NCBI GenBank assembly: GCA_913062815.1
Contig: CAJXWZ010000009.1
Span: forward strand, 1-64,000
DNA: 64,000 nt
Reading direction: 5' to 3'
From: an uncultured Colwellia sp.
GTDB taxonomy: Bacteria; Pseudomonadota; Gammaproteobacteria; Enterobacterales; Alteromonadaceae
In this document: piece after piece, positions 45,932 through 54,867 of the stretch
Position numbering within the stretch: the first letter of the stretch is position 1
Layout of the letters: every line of letters starts with the position of its first letter
Position numbers and translations under genes: made by a program
Notes under the pieces: model-generated
What the model was told of the DNA's origin: nothing
Seen by the model: the letters and a program-made list of their open reading frames with translations, nothing else
The model's database searches: none

Positions 45932-48064
45932 TTATTTCTTTGCGACTTTCCCTAAACTGACTAAATCAAAAGTTATCCGAGCTGTTTCATCTAGAAAGGG
46001 ATCTAATTCATCCATATCATCAGGTAGTTCATCTAACTTGCTAACCTTCTCCTTGCCCATACTAACGAGCCTTTCATTTGCCCGCTGCAGACGCTTGGCT
46101 TTTCGCTCTTCGCGTTTCTTTTTCCGCTCAGTTAAATTTAAAGAAATAGTTTTATCATCTTTTTCTGCTTTATAGGTTTCGATATCAGCGAGTAAATAAT
46201 TAAACTCGCTATTCTCTTTAATGCGCTGCTGATATAAAGAGGTTAAGTAAGTCACATCAGTACTTACATCGTGAAGTTTCGAATAGTTAGCTTGTTGAAT
46301 TTGATCCCACGGTAAAGCATTCTCTTCTTTGCTTTCTCCCCAGTCTTGAGGATCAACTGCTGTAGGGAATTCAATATCGGGTAAAACACCCCGATGTTGT
46401 GTACTGCCTCCATTAATGCGATAAAACTTTGCAATAGTATATTGAATGCTGCCTAATGGATTTTCATATAAATCATAAACTCGACCTAAGCCACGATGTT
46501 GCTGAACAGTACCTTTACCAAACGTATGTTCACCAATAATAACGCCTCGGCCATAATCTTGTATTGCAGCAGCAAAGATTTCAGATGCGGAAGCACTATA
46601 CCTGTCAACCATTACAGTTAACGGACCATCATAATAACTGATACCGTCTTTGTCACGATGCACATCTACGCGATTAGCCCCATTTCTAATTTGAACTACT
46701 GGGCCTTTGTCTATAAACAAACCAGTTAAAAGCGTAGCTTCGGGTAATGAGCCACCACCATTGCCACGTAAATCGACAATAATACCTTCAACTTCTTGCT
46801 CTTTTAATTTCGCTATTTCTTTTTTTACATCACGTGATAAATTATTATAAAAACTAGGGATAGTAATAACACCTAATTTTTTCCCTTGGCCTTTAATTTC
46901 ACTTTTAGCGGAATCCTCAGTTTCAGTGTCGCTAAGACCTGAATCCTCAAAATACACTTCTGATTTTGCCGCCTTATTTTCTAACTTAATTTTATCACGT
47001 ACCATAGTAACTTCAGTGATATCTGAAATATCATCTGACTCACCAGATAAAATCTGTAATCTTACTGTTGTGCCTTTGGGGCCTTTGATTTTATCTACCA
47101 CGTCATCTAAGCGCCAGCCGATTACATCTTCAAAATCATTCCCTTCTTGAGCAACGCCAACAATACGATCTTTGGGTTTTAATGCTTTAGATTGATCTGC
47201 AGGGCCACCACTAATGATACTTTGAATTACGGTGTAATCATCTTCAGCACGTAAAACCGCACCAATACCTTCAAGAGATAAGTTCATTTCCATTTGGAAA
47301 CGTTCAGCATTTCTCGGAGATAGATAAGAAGTATGTGGCTCGACTACTCGAGCAAAACTATTCATGACTAGCTGAAAAACATCTTCGCTTTCACTTTGTT
47401 TAAGTCTCTTAACTGCGTAATTGTACCGTTTAATTAATACCTCTTTAACTTTTGGCCATTCTTTTCCTGCTAATGTTAAATTAAGCACATCCGATTTAAC
47501 TTTTACTCGCCATAGCTCATCTAATTCAGCAGTTGAAGATGGCCAAGGAGCGTCTTCACGATCATAGGCATATTCTTCATCTTTAGAGAAATCGAATGGA
47601 ATCTTTTCTTTGCTGTCATCATTGAGTTCAGTTTTGCTGTCTTGAGAGTTTAATAAATTAAGAGCAAACTGATAACGCTCTAATCTGCGTTGCATATTTA
47701 AATTGTAAATATCATAGGCAAGCGTCAGTCTACCCCGTGAGAATACATCATCAAATTCAAGACTGTGCTTTTGAAACTCGGTAATATCAGTAGCCAAAAA
47801 TATATTTCTGGCATAATCAAGCTGTTTGATATATCGATCAAAAACTTCTTGGGTCAGTGCATCACTAATCTTTACTTTTTTATAGTGGCCTCGAGTAAAT
47901 CTTGCGGTTATACGCTTGCTGGCCGTTGTGTGTTGACTTTCAGGGATGAGTTCGGGTAATGGTATATCTTCATTAGTTTGTGAAAAGGCTAATGTACTGA
48001 CACTAGTGATTGACAAACTTACCGACATCGATACGGCAAGTGCGATACGACAAAATTTTTGCAT
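45932..48064 (-). CDS. prc: Carboxy-terminal processing protease (Prc/Tsp)
   Basis: It is a periplasmic Ser-Lys protease that trims C-termini and degrades tagged or misfolded proteins, including peptidoglycan endopeptidases in E. coli. The 710-residue protein has a signal peptide (SMSVSLSITSVSTLAFSQ), an N-terminal helical domain, a PDZ domain (LSLEGIGAVLRAEDDYTVI) and the S41 core. The catalytic pair is Ser492 (DRYSASASEI) and Lys517 (HTFGKGTVQQ). The ATG at 48064 is preferred over 48070 because GGAG lies eight bases before it. It lies 50 bases behind proQ, the same order as in E. coli. Confidence 0.96.
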   Translation of the reverse strand: MQKFCRIALAVSMSVSLSITSVSTLAFSQTNEDIPLPELIPESQHTTASKRITARFTRGHYKKVKISDALTQEVFDRYIKQLDYARNIFLATDITEFQKHSLEFDDVFSRGRLTLAYDIYNLNMQRRLERYQFALNLLNSQDSKTELNDDSKEKIPFDFSKDEEYAYDREDAPWPSSTAELDELWRVKVKSDVLNLTLAGKEWPKVKEVLIKRYNYAVKRLKQSESEDVFQLVMNSFARVVEPHTSYLSPRNAERFQMEMNLSLEGIGAVLRAEDDYTVIQSIISGGPADQSKALKPKDRIVGVAQEGNDFEDVIGWRLDDVVDKIKGPKGTTVRLQILSGESDDISDITEVTMVRDKIKLENKAAKSEVYFEDSGLSDTETEDSAKSEIKGQGKKLGVITIPSFYNNLSRDVKKEIAKLKEQEVEGIIVDLRGNGGGSLPEATLLTGLFIDKGPVVQIRNGANRVDVHRDKDGISYYDGPLTVMVDRYSASASEIFAAAIQDYGRGVIIGEHTFGKGTVQQHRGLGRVYDLYENPLGSIQYTIAKFYRINGGSTQHRGVLPDIEFPTAVDPQDWGESKEENALPWDQIQQANYSKLHDVSTDVTYLTSLYQQRIKENSEFNYLLADIETYKAEKDDKTISLNLTERKKKREERKAKRLQRANERLVSMGKEKVSKLDELPDDMDELDPFLDETARITFDLVSLGKVAKK

Positions 48065-48113
48065 ACACATTACTCCAAACTGTTGTAAATATTCAGGCTA
48101 AAACTAACAAAAA

Positions 48114-48773
48114 CTATGAATAGATATTTTGCATCTGAGTCTTAATGGTCATACCTGAATCAAGTTGAACACTAATGTCTTTGCCTGCTATTTCAGTAAT
48201 GGTTGCATCCATAGGTGCATTACCTAACTGAACTTTAACCTTACTACCTACTTTTATTGTAGCTGACTCTACAGGTTTCAATGGTGGTAATTCTTTTTTT
48301 ACTGTTTTTCGCTTTGACGTTTTAACTGATTTAAACTTAGTTGAATCTCGTTTCTCGGCGCCAGAAGCTTTAGCATGACTGGTTTTATGGGAGTGTTTAC
48401 TACTTTTTTCTTGAGTCTTTTGGTTCGCTGTAGAATTGTTACCAAATTTTTCTTGGCTTTCTTTTAGTGTTTTACTGGCGTATTTTGCCTGCTCTTCATC
48501 GATTTCAGCAATATCTTTACCTTCTATATCAACACGAAAAGTCCCTACTTTAACCGCTTTGAGGTAGCGCCAGCTGCTAGTGTAATGTCTTAATGCTTGA
48601 CGTAAACGTGTTTTACTCACCGTGTCATCATCATTTAGTTTTTCAGCTAAGTCCTGAAAAATACCAACTTTAAGTGGCTTAACCGGTCCTTTTACTGAGA
48701 AACACTCCGGAAATTTTTCCGCTAAATAAGTGATAATGTCTTTGGTGCTAATTCTTTTAATTTCAGTTTCCAT
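48114..48773 (-). CDS. proQ: RNA chaperone ProQ
   Basis: It binds structured small RNAs and mRNA 3' ends. The 219-residue protein has an N-terminal FinO-like domain (about 8-120, with FPECFSVKGPVKPLKVGIF and RQALRHYTSSWRYLKAV). A Lys/Ser-rich linker (about 115-165) and a C-terminal Tudor-like domain (SKVKVQLGNAPMDATITEI) follow. E. coli ProQ (232 residues) has the same layout. The order msrC - small acidic gene - proQ - prc resembles yebR-proQ-prc of enterics, with the small gene inserted. Confidence 0.95.
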   Translation of the reverse strand: METEIKRISTKDIITYLAEKFPECFSVKGPVKPLKVGIFQDLAEKLNDDDTVSKTRLRQALRHYTSSWRYLKAVKVGTFRVDIEGKDIAEIDEEQAKYASKTLKESQEKFGNNSTANQKTQEKSSKHSHKTSHAKASGAEKRDSTKFKSVKTSKRKTVKKELPPLKPVESATIKVGSKVKVQLGNAPMDATITEIAGKDISVQLDSGMTIKTQMQNIYS

Positions 48774-48812
48774 AAATACTACTTTTTATACAATTTTGGT
48801 TAAAGTGTTAAA

Positions 48813-49103
48813 TTAATAATCTTGTGTTTGTAAGTGCTGCTCACGATTATCTAGAACATGGCGACACCAATCATAAATATCTTCAGACTCTATATCTGGT
48901 AAAGCTTCCTGCCCAATCCAAGTATCCCACACTAAAGCAAGCAATTGCTCTAGTATTTCGGTTTCAATATCTTCTTCTGCTAAATCGTAGAGCGTATGGT
49001 AAATCTCATTAACTCGCTCTGCGACTTCTTCTTCTTGTCCTTCCCAGTCACCAACAACTTCTTCTGTGACTAGGTAGTCATGTATTACGACAAATTCTTT
49101 CAT
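48813..49103 (-). CDS. Small acidic protein of unknown function between msrC and proQ
   Basis: The 96-residue product is strongly acidic (about a quarter Asp/Glu) and predicted to be alpha-helical (LAEEDIETEILEQLLALVWD), with conserved-looking Trp/Tyr and a C-terminal CRHVLDNREQH. I do not recognise the family. It starts seven bases after msrC and ends 39 bases before proQ, so co-transcription with both is very likely. The position suggests a link to ProQ or to sulfoxide repair, but nothing in the sequence shows which. Confidence 0.78.
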   Translation of the reverse strand: MKEFVVIHDYLVTEEVVGDWEGQEEEVAERVNEIYHTLYDLAEEDIETEILEQLLALVWDTWIGQEALPDIESEDIYDWCRHVLDNREQHLQTQDY

Positions 49104-49110
49104 ATTGCTT

Positions 49111-49584
49111 CTATTTCACATCAACTGATAAACTTTGCTCAAATTCCGCAACAATGGCTTCTAAACCTAGCTGGTCTTCTTGGTCAAAACGACTAAAAAT
49201 CGTACTATCAATATCCAAAACCGCTATTATATCACCGTTAACTTGAACAGGAATAACAATTTCAGCATTGGTCGTTGCATCACAAGCGATGTGGCCATCA
49301 AATTGATGGACATCATTTACTAACTGCGTCGTTGCTGTTTGTGCTGAAGTTCCGCATACCCCTTTACCTAAGGGTATTCTAATACAAGCAACTTTACCTT
49401 GAAAAGGACCAAGAATAAGTTGCCCATCAAGTACACGATAAAAACCAACCCAATTGATTTGCTCTAACGCATCAAATAGTAAGGCAGATATATTTGCCAT
49501 GTTGGCGATTGAGTCTGTTTCATCACTAATCAACGCTTTTGTTTGCCTTAGTAATTCACGATAAAACTCAGTTTTGTTAGACAA
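49111..49584 (-). CDS. msrC: Free methionine-(R)-sulfoxide reductase (GAF domain)
   Basis: It reduces free Met-(R)-sulfoxide with thioredoxin as reductant. The GAF-domain protein closely follows E. coli MsrC/YebR: INWVGFYRVLDGQLILGPFQ, then KVACIRIPLGKGVCGTSAQ and FDGHIACDATTNAEIV. The three catalytic cysteines are present (ACIRI, GVCGT, HIACDA). The start is taken as TTG 49584 (157 residues, SNKTEFYREL), because E. coli begins MNKTEFY and GGAA lies about eight bases before it. The longer reading to ATG 49629 adds 15 unmatched residues and has no suitable Shine-Dalgarno spacing. Confidence 0.9.
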   Translation of the reverse strand: MSNKTEFYRELLRQTKALISDETDSIANMANISALLFDALEQINWVGFYRVLDGQLILGPFQGKVACIRIPLGKGVCGTSAQTATTQLVNDVHQFDGHIACDATTNAEIVIPVQVNGDIIAVLDIDSTIFSRFDQEDQLGLEAIVAEFEQSLSVDVK

Positions 49585-49694
49585 TGATAAATTCCAATAA
49601 TTTAAATATGCTTTAAAAACGCATAACATACCTTGAAAGCCACATTAATTAAAGCTTTTATCTGGTAGCAGCATAAATTTATGGTAATTATTGG

Positions 49695-50495
49695 CTATTT
49701 CAATGCGTATCTTATTAACACATTTGCATTGATAGATTGATTTCCAACCTGTGAATTATGTCCATAGGTGCTATTAGCCGTCATCATTTCGCTACTAAAC
49801 CTTGCTCTGTAGTGGTTACTACTTTGTTCTTTTACACTGATAATATTTGCCAACTCCTGTCCTATTTTATTTGCAATCAGTAGCGCTTTATCCTTTGCGT
49901 TTGCAATCGCTTGTTTTAACGCTTGCTGATAGTATTTTTCAGTATCATCAATAGACATCGTTAAAGGGAATACTCGGCCAACACCAATTTTTAACACTTG
50001 ATTTAAAAACCTATCATATTTTTTGATATCTGAAAATTTAACGGTGATATTTCTACTTAATTCAAAATACTGAGTTTTACGACTATTGTCTTCTCTAGGA
50101 TTTCCCCCTAAATGGACCTGGCTTTGTCGGTTATTGGGTAATTGATTATTAACTTCTAACCCTTTTAAATAAATTGGAGAATCTTTTTTAATAATTCGCA
50201 ATGATACTCTTGCTGAATTGATATCGTTAGATGGTATATCTAACTTTCGAGCGATATTAATTACCAGATCACTTTTGTGATCCACAATAGCTCTAATTTT
50301 GTCAGTAAAATGCCCTTTCTCGACCACAGCTATAGATAAAACAAAATGATCTGGCACCACGAGAACACTTGCCTGCCCGTTTACTTCGATACCTGAGTCA
50401 AGATCAAAGGCAAACACTTTGGTTACCGTCAAAAGGGTAAAGCAAACTAAAAATAGCGCTATTTGGCTAACGTGGCTTTTTGATTGTTCAGACAT
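49695..50495 (-). CDS. SIMPL domain (DUF541) exported protein
   Basis: The 266-residue protein has an N-terminal membrane or signal segment (IALFLVCFTLLTVTKVFAF) and the SIMPL/DUF541 pattern: GIEVNGQASVLVVPDHFVLS, SRNITVKFSDIKKYDRFLNQ and the helix AIANAKDKALLIANKIGQ. SIMPL proteins are periplasmic; some help resist oxidative or envelope stress, but the function is not settled. AGGAG precedes the ATG. It stands alone, with 110 bases to msrC and more than 400 bases to prpF. Confidence 0.88.
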   Translation of the reverse strand: MSEQSKSHVSQIALFLVCFTLLTVTKVFAFDLDSGIEVNGQASVLVVPDHFVLSIAVVEKGHFTDKIRAIVDHKSDLVINIARKLDIPSNDINSARVSLRIIKKDSPIYLKGLEVNNQLPNNRQSQVHLGGNPREDNSRKTQYFELSRNITVKFSDIKKYDRFLNQVLKIGVGRVFPLTMSIDDTEKYYQQALKQAIANAKDKALLIANKIGQELANIISVKEQSSNHYRARFSSEMMTANSTYGHNSQVGNQSINANVLIRYALK

Positions 50496-50757
50496 AATTT
50501 GCTCCTAGCTGGTTGGTTATGCTTTACTATTTATACAATCAATTAAATGTTGTTCTTCTAGAACATCAGTATTTTAACATAGCCAATGAATCAACCTGTA
50601 TCAATGTGTTATTAATTTTATTTGAACTCTATACACAATAGCGGGAAGTTTTTAGTTAAGGATTGATTGCAATATATTCTTTTGCTTTTCGGGGCCATAG
50701 TTATTTTGAGTTATTGCGCTTTCGAGCCTGCTTTACAACAGTTTGATTACTTTATTG

Positions 50758-50831
50758 GCAATACTTAGCTCGTTCGTGTAACTACCTTCTCGAACGAGCT
50801 ATAAGTCGTTTAAATTTCAAACAAGTATTGC
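50758..50831. repeat. Nested inverted repeats
   Basis: The inner arms AGCTCGTTCG (50767-50776) and CGAACGAGCT (50791-50800) are perfect. The outer arms GCAATACTT (50758-50766) and AAGTATTGC (50823-50831) are also perfect, with the left outer arm adjoining the left inner arm. It could be a structured RNA, a regulatory site or the remains of a small repeat element. Confidence 0.6.
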
Positions 50832-50855
50832 TTTTGCTTTCATTTAAAAATCGAT

Positions 50856-50887
50856 TAGGCCTTACTATATAGTAAAAGTTCGGCCTA
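50856..50887 (-). terminator. Possible terminator of the prp operon
   Basis: Arms TAGGCC (50856-50861) and GGCCTA (50882-50887), with an inner palindrome TTACTATATAGTAA (50862-50875), lie 27 bases beyond the prpF stop. The minus-strand tail (AATCGATTTTTAA) is moderately T-rich. Confidence 0.5.
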
Positions 50888-50913
50888 CAAGAAAAAATTG
50901 TAAAAACGCCTTA

Positions 50914-52092
50914 TTATAGAGTATCTGCAGGTACACGTACCCAACCTTCCATCAAGATACGCGCACTTCGACTCATAACAACTTTGTTTACTGTCCAGCA
51001 ACCGTCAACTTTTACGGCTTGTGCACCCACTTTTAACGTGCCTGAAGGGTGACCAAAAATCACATCATCCTTTTTACCACCACCTGCTGCATTATTGACT
51101 AACGTACCAGGAATGGCAGCAGCGGTACCAATAGCTACCGCTGCTGTCCCCATCATTGCATGATGTAATTTACCCATAGACAAGGCTCGAACATGTAGAT
51201 CAATATCATCAGCTGATACTGATTTATTGCTCGAAGTAACATAATCCTGAGCAGGTGATACAAACGCTATTTTTGGCGTATGTTGACGAGACTCAGCGTC
51301 CTTGATATTGCTGATCAATCCCATTTTTATTGCACCATAAGCCCGAATTGTTTCAAAACGCCTTAAAGCCGTTTTATCACTATTGATAGCGTCTTGTAAT
51401 TCAATACCAACATAACCAATATCATTGGCATTTAAAAATATTGTTGGGATACCTGCATTTATCATTGTAGCCTTGAAAGTACCGATATTGGGCACTTCTA
51501 ATTCATCAACTAAATTACCTGTTGGAAACATTGCTTCTTCAGGATCAACAGGCGCTATAAACTCTACAGGCACTTCAGCTGCCGGAAAAGTGACGCCATC
51601 TAACTCAAAATCGCCAGTTTCTTGAACTTGGCCATCTGTAATAGGTACTTGAGCAATGATAGTTTTTGAAATGTTTTTTTGCCATATTCTAACGGTGCAA
51701 ATACCATTAACAGGTACACGATTACTATCAATTAACCCTGCGTTTATGGCGAAAGAGCCTACAGCTGCGGTTAAGTTCCCACAATTCCCAGACCAATCGA
51801 CAAAGGCTTTATCAATGGCAACTTGTCCAAACAAGTAATCAACATCGTGATCCGTTTGCTTTGATTTTTCTATGATCACAGTTTTACTAGTACTAGAGGT
51901 TGCGCCGCCCATACCATCAGTTTGTTTACCGTATGGATCTGGACTGCCAATGACCCTTAATAACAAATTATCGCGATATTCACCCGGCAATTGCGCTTGC
52001 TCTGGTAAATCCGACAAGTTGAAAAACACACCTTTTGATGTACCACCACGCATGTAAGTAGCAGGCACTTTAAGTTGAGGTAAATGAGCCAT
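50914..52092 (-). CDS. prpF: 2-methylaconitate cis-trans isomerase PrpF
   Basis: It isomerises the 2-methylaconitate made by AcnD so that methylisocitrate can be formed. The 392 residues match the family: PATYMRGGTSKGVFFN at the N-terminus, DGMGGATSSTSKTVI, VDWSGNCGNLTAAVG and the C-terminal FGHPSGTLKVGA and SRSARILMEGWVRVP. The substrate-site residues Cys and Lys lie in these regions. AGGGGGAG precedes the ATG. It is the last gene of the prp operon, 78 bases after acnD; PrpF always accompanies AcnD. Confidence 0.96.
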   Translation of the reverse strand: MAHLPQLKVPATYMRGGTSKGVFFNLSDLPEQAQLPGEYRDNLLLRVIGSPDPYGKQTDGMGGATSSTSKTVIIEKSKQTDHDVDYLFGQVAIDKAFVDWSGNCGNLTAAVGSFAINAGLIDSNRVPVNGICTVRIWQKNISKTIIAQVPITDGQVQETGDFELDGVTFPAAEVPVEFIAPVDPEEAMFPTGNLVDELEVPNIGTFKATMINAGIPTIFLNANDIGYVGIELQDAINSDKTALRRFETIRAYGAIKMGLISNIKDAESRQHTPKIAFVSPAQDYVTSSNKSVSADDIDLHVRALSMGKLHHAMMGTAAVAIGTAAAIPGTLVNNAAGGGKKDDVIFGHPSGTLKVGAQAVKVDGCWTVNKVVMSRSARILMEGWVRVPADTL

Positions 52093-52170
52093 CAGCTCCC
52101 CCTTATTAATATTAGTTTATATAAAAAAGGCACATTATTGTGCCATTTTAATAATCGAATCTAGCAAAGG

Positions 52171-54777
52171 TTATTTTTTGTTAGATTGTAAAAAGTCATT
52201 GGCAAATTTTTGTAGAACACCACCTGCTTTATAAACGCTAACTTCATCGGCAGTATCTAATCTACATTTAACTGCAATAGTTATCGTTTCTCCATTGGCA
52301 CGAGTCATGTCAACACTCATAGTGCCACCAGGCGAAATATCCCCGCTAACATCATAGGTTTCGCTGCCATCAATATGATAGGTTTTACGTGTTTCTTCAT
52401 TGACGAATTCAAGGGGTAAGACCCCCATTCCAACAAGATTAGTTCGATGAATACGCTCAAACCCTTGTGCAACAATAACTTCAACGCCCGCTAAACGTAC
52501 ACCTTTAGCAGCCCAATCACGTGAAGAGCCCTGCCCGTAATCAGCCCCAGCGATAATAATTAGCGGCTGCTTACGTTCCATGTAGGTCTCTATTGCCTCC
52601 CACATGCGCATGCTTTGACCTTCAGGTTCAACACGAGCTAATGAGCCTTGAATTACTGCACCACCTTCATCAAGGCACATTTCATTAAACAGCTTAGGAT
52701 TAGCAAAAGTAGCCCGTTGTGCTGTTAAGTGATCGCCTCTATGCGTAGCATATGAATTAAAGTCTTTTTCCGGCAAGCCCATTTTATCTAAATAAGCACC
52801 AGCAGCACTATTTAGTTGTATAGCATTTGAAGGTGACAAATGATCGGTGGTAATGTTATCTCCTAACACAGCAAGTGGTCTCATGCCCTTCATGGTACGT
52901 TCACCCGCTAATGCACCTTCCCAATAAGGCGGGCGACGAATATATGTACTGGATTCATCCCAAGCATATAATGGACTCTCTGCAGGCTCAAATGCACCTA
53001 AGTCAAACATTGGTTTATAGATTTTCTTAAATTGCTCAGGTTTAACCGCTGAAGAAACAATAGCATCAATTTCTTCATCACTGGGCCAAATGTCCTTTAA
53101 GGTAATATCATTACCTTGTTTATCTTGGCCCAATATGTCTTTTTCTATATCAAATCGCATAGTGCCAGCAATCGCATAAGCCACGACTAATGGCGGTGAT
53201 GCCAAGAAAGCTTGTTTAGCAAAAGGATGAATACGACCATCAAAGTTACGGTTACCCGATAATACCGCCGTTGCGTATAAATCTCGGTCAATAACTTCTT
53301 GTTGAATAATTGGATCTAATGCTCCACTCATCCCATTACACGTAGTACATGCATATCCAACAATACCAAAACCTAATTTTTCCATTTCAGTCAATAGGCC
53401 TGCTTCTTCTAAATAGAGTTTTGCTACTTTAGAACCTGGTGCAAAAGAAGACTTAACCCAAGGTTTTCGCACTAAACCGAGTTCATTAGCACGTTTAGCG
53501 ACCAAACCTGCAGCGACAACATTGCGTGGATTAGACGTATTAGTACAACTGGTAATTGCAGCAATGATTACTGCGCCATCTGGCATCTGCCCTGCTTTCT
53601 CTTGAGCTTGGCATGCAGCTAGGTCTTTTGCGATCCCTTTGGTAACTAGATCTGCGGTAGCTAAACGACGATGTGGATTTGACGGCCCTGCCATATTTCG
53701 GCCAACTGTTGACAAATCAAATTCAAGCACACGCTTATATTCAGCTTCGATTAAATCATCAGCCCACAAACCCGTATGCTTCGCATAAGTTTCAACAAGT
53801 TGAACTTGTTCAGGCTCTCGCCCAGTTAGTTTCAAGTAATCAATGGTTTGCTGATCAATATAAAACATACCCGCAGAAGCACCATATTCGGGTGTCATGT
53901 TGGAAATAGTTGCTCTATCACCAATCGTTAATGCTTTTGTACCCTCACCGAAAAATTCAAGGTAACTAGAAACGACTTTTTCATTTCTTAAAAACTCAGT
54001 AATAGCCAGAACCATATCAGTAGCCGTTATACCTGGCTTACGCTGACCCACTAGCTTAACACCAATAATATTAGGTAAACGCATCATGGAGGGTTGACCT
54101 AGCATAACCGTTTCAGCTTCTAGTCCACCAACACCGATGGCAATAACACCTAGCGCATCAATATGCGGGGTATGACTGTCAGTGCCAACACAAGTATCCG
54201 GAAAAGCAACGCCATCGCGTGCTTGTATAACTGGAGACATTTTTTCTAAGTTGATTTGATGCATAATGCCGTTACCTGCAGGGATAACATCAACATTTTT
54301 AAACGCTGTCTTTGTCCATTCGATAAAATGAAAGCGGTGTTCGTTTCGTCTATCTTCAATAGCGCGGTTTTTATCAAAAGCATCACTTTCAAAACCACCA
54401 TGCTCAACGGCTAATGAATGGTCAACAATAAGTTGTGTTGGCACAACTGGATTAACCTTGGCTGGATCACCACCTTGCTCGGCAATGGCATCGCGTAAAC
54501 CGGCTAGATCTACCAACGCTGTTTGCCCTAAAATATCATGACAAACCACACGAGCGGGATACCATGGAAAATCTAGGTCTTGTTTGCTTTCAATGATCTG
54601 CTTTAGTGAGTCTGTTAAATTCTCAGGTTTACATCGACGTACTAGCTGCTCAGCTAAAACACGCGAGGTATAAGGTAATTTAGCATAAGCGCCTTCGCTT
54701 ATTTCTTCTATTGCTGATCGGGTATCAAAATAATCTATACCAGCACCTGGTAAAGGTTTTCTATAGTTGTAATTCAT
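52171..54777 (-). CDS. acnD: 2-methylisocitrate dehydratase, Fe/S-dependent (AcnD)
   Basis: It dehydrates 2-methylcitrate in propionyl-CoA breakdown. The 868-residue aconitase-family protein has the Fe-S cysteines in the contexts ITSCTNTSN and YACTTCNGMSG, and a swivelling C-terminal domain with GADYGQGSSRDWAAKG. The N-terminal LPYTSRVLAEQLVRR and the neighbours prpC and prpF favour AcnD over AcnA. It lies 90 bases behind prpC. Confidence 0.95.
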   Translation of the reverse strand: MNYNYRKPLPGAGIDYFDTRSAIEEISEGAYAKLPYTSRVLAEQLVRRCKPENLTDSLKQIIESKQDLDFPWYPARVVCHDILGQTALVDLAGLRDAIAEQGGDPAKVNPVVPTQLIVDHSLAVEHGGFESDAFDKNRAIEDRRNEHRFHFIEWTKTAFKNVDVIPAGNGIMHQINLEKMSPVIQARDGVAFPDTCVGTDSHTPHIDALGVIAIGVGGLEAETVMLGQPSMMRLPNIIGVKLVGQRKPGITATDMVLAITEFLRNEKVVSSYLEFFGEGTKALTIGDRATISNMTPEYGASAGMFYIDQQTIDYLKLTGREPEQVQLVETYAKHTGLWADDLIEAEYKRVLEFDLSTVGRNMAGPSNPHRRLATADLVTKGIAKDLAACQAQEKAGQMPDGAVIIAAITSCTNTSNPRNVVAAGLVAKRANELGLVRKPWVKSSFAPGSKVAKLYLEEAGLLTEMEKLGFGIVGYACTTCNGMSGALDPIIQQEVIDRDLYATAVLSGNRNFDGRIHPFAKQAFLASPPLVVAYAIAGTMRFDIEKDILGQDKQGNDITLKDIWPSDEEIDAIVSSAVKPEQFKKIYKPMFDLGAFEPAESPLYAWDESSTYIRRPPYWEGALAGERTMKGMRPLAVLGDNITTDHLSPSNAIQLNSAAGAYLDKMGLPEKDFNSYATHRGDHLTAQRATFANPKLFNEMCLDEGGAVIQGSLARVEPEGQSMRMWEAIETYMERKQPLIIIAGADYGQGSSRDWAAKGVRLAGVEVIVAQGFERIHRTNLVGMGVLPLEFVNEETRKTYHIDGSETYDVSGDISPGGTMSVDMTRANGETITIAVKCRLDTADEVSVYKAGGVLQKFANDFLQSNKK

Positions 54778-54867
54778 GAGCTCTCCATTGTAGGAATTGC
54801 TTTAACGCCTCAAAATGAATTGAGGCGCTAAAGTTAAATTCATTTTGCCCCAAGGGACAACCTACAT

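Larger units (their letters stand above)
50496..50913. other. Structured intergenic region between prpF and the SIMPL gene
   Basis: No gene is seen. It contains a nested inverted-repeat structure (50758-50831) and a terminator-like hairpin (50856-50887), listed separately. The rest should hold the promoter of the SIMPL gene. Confidence 0.6.
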
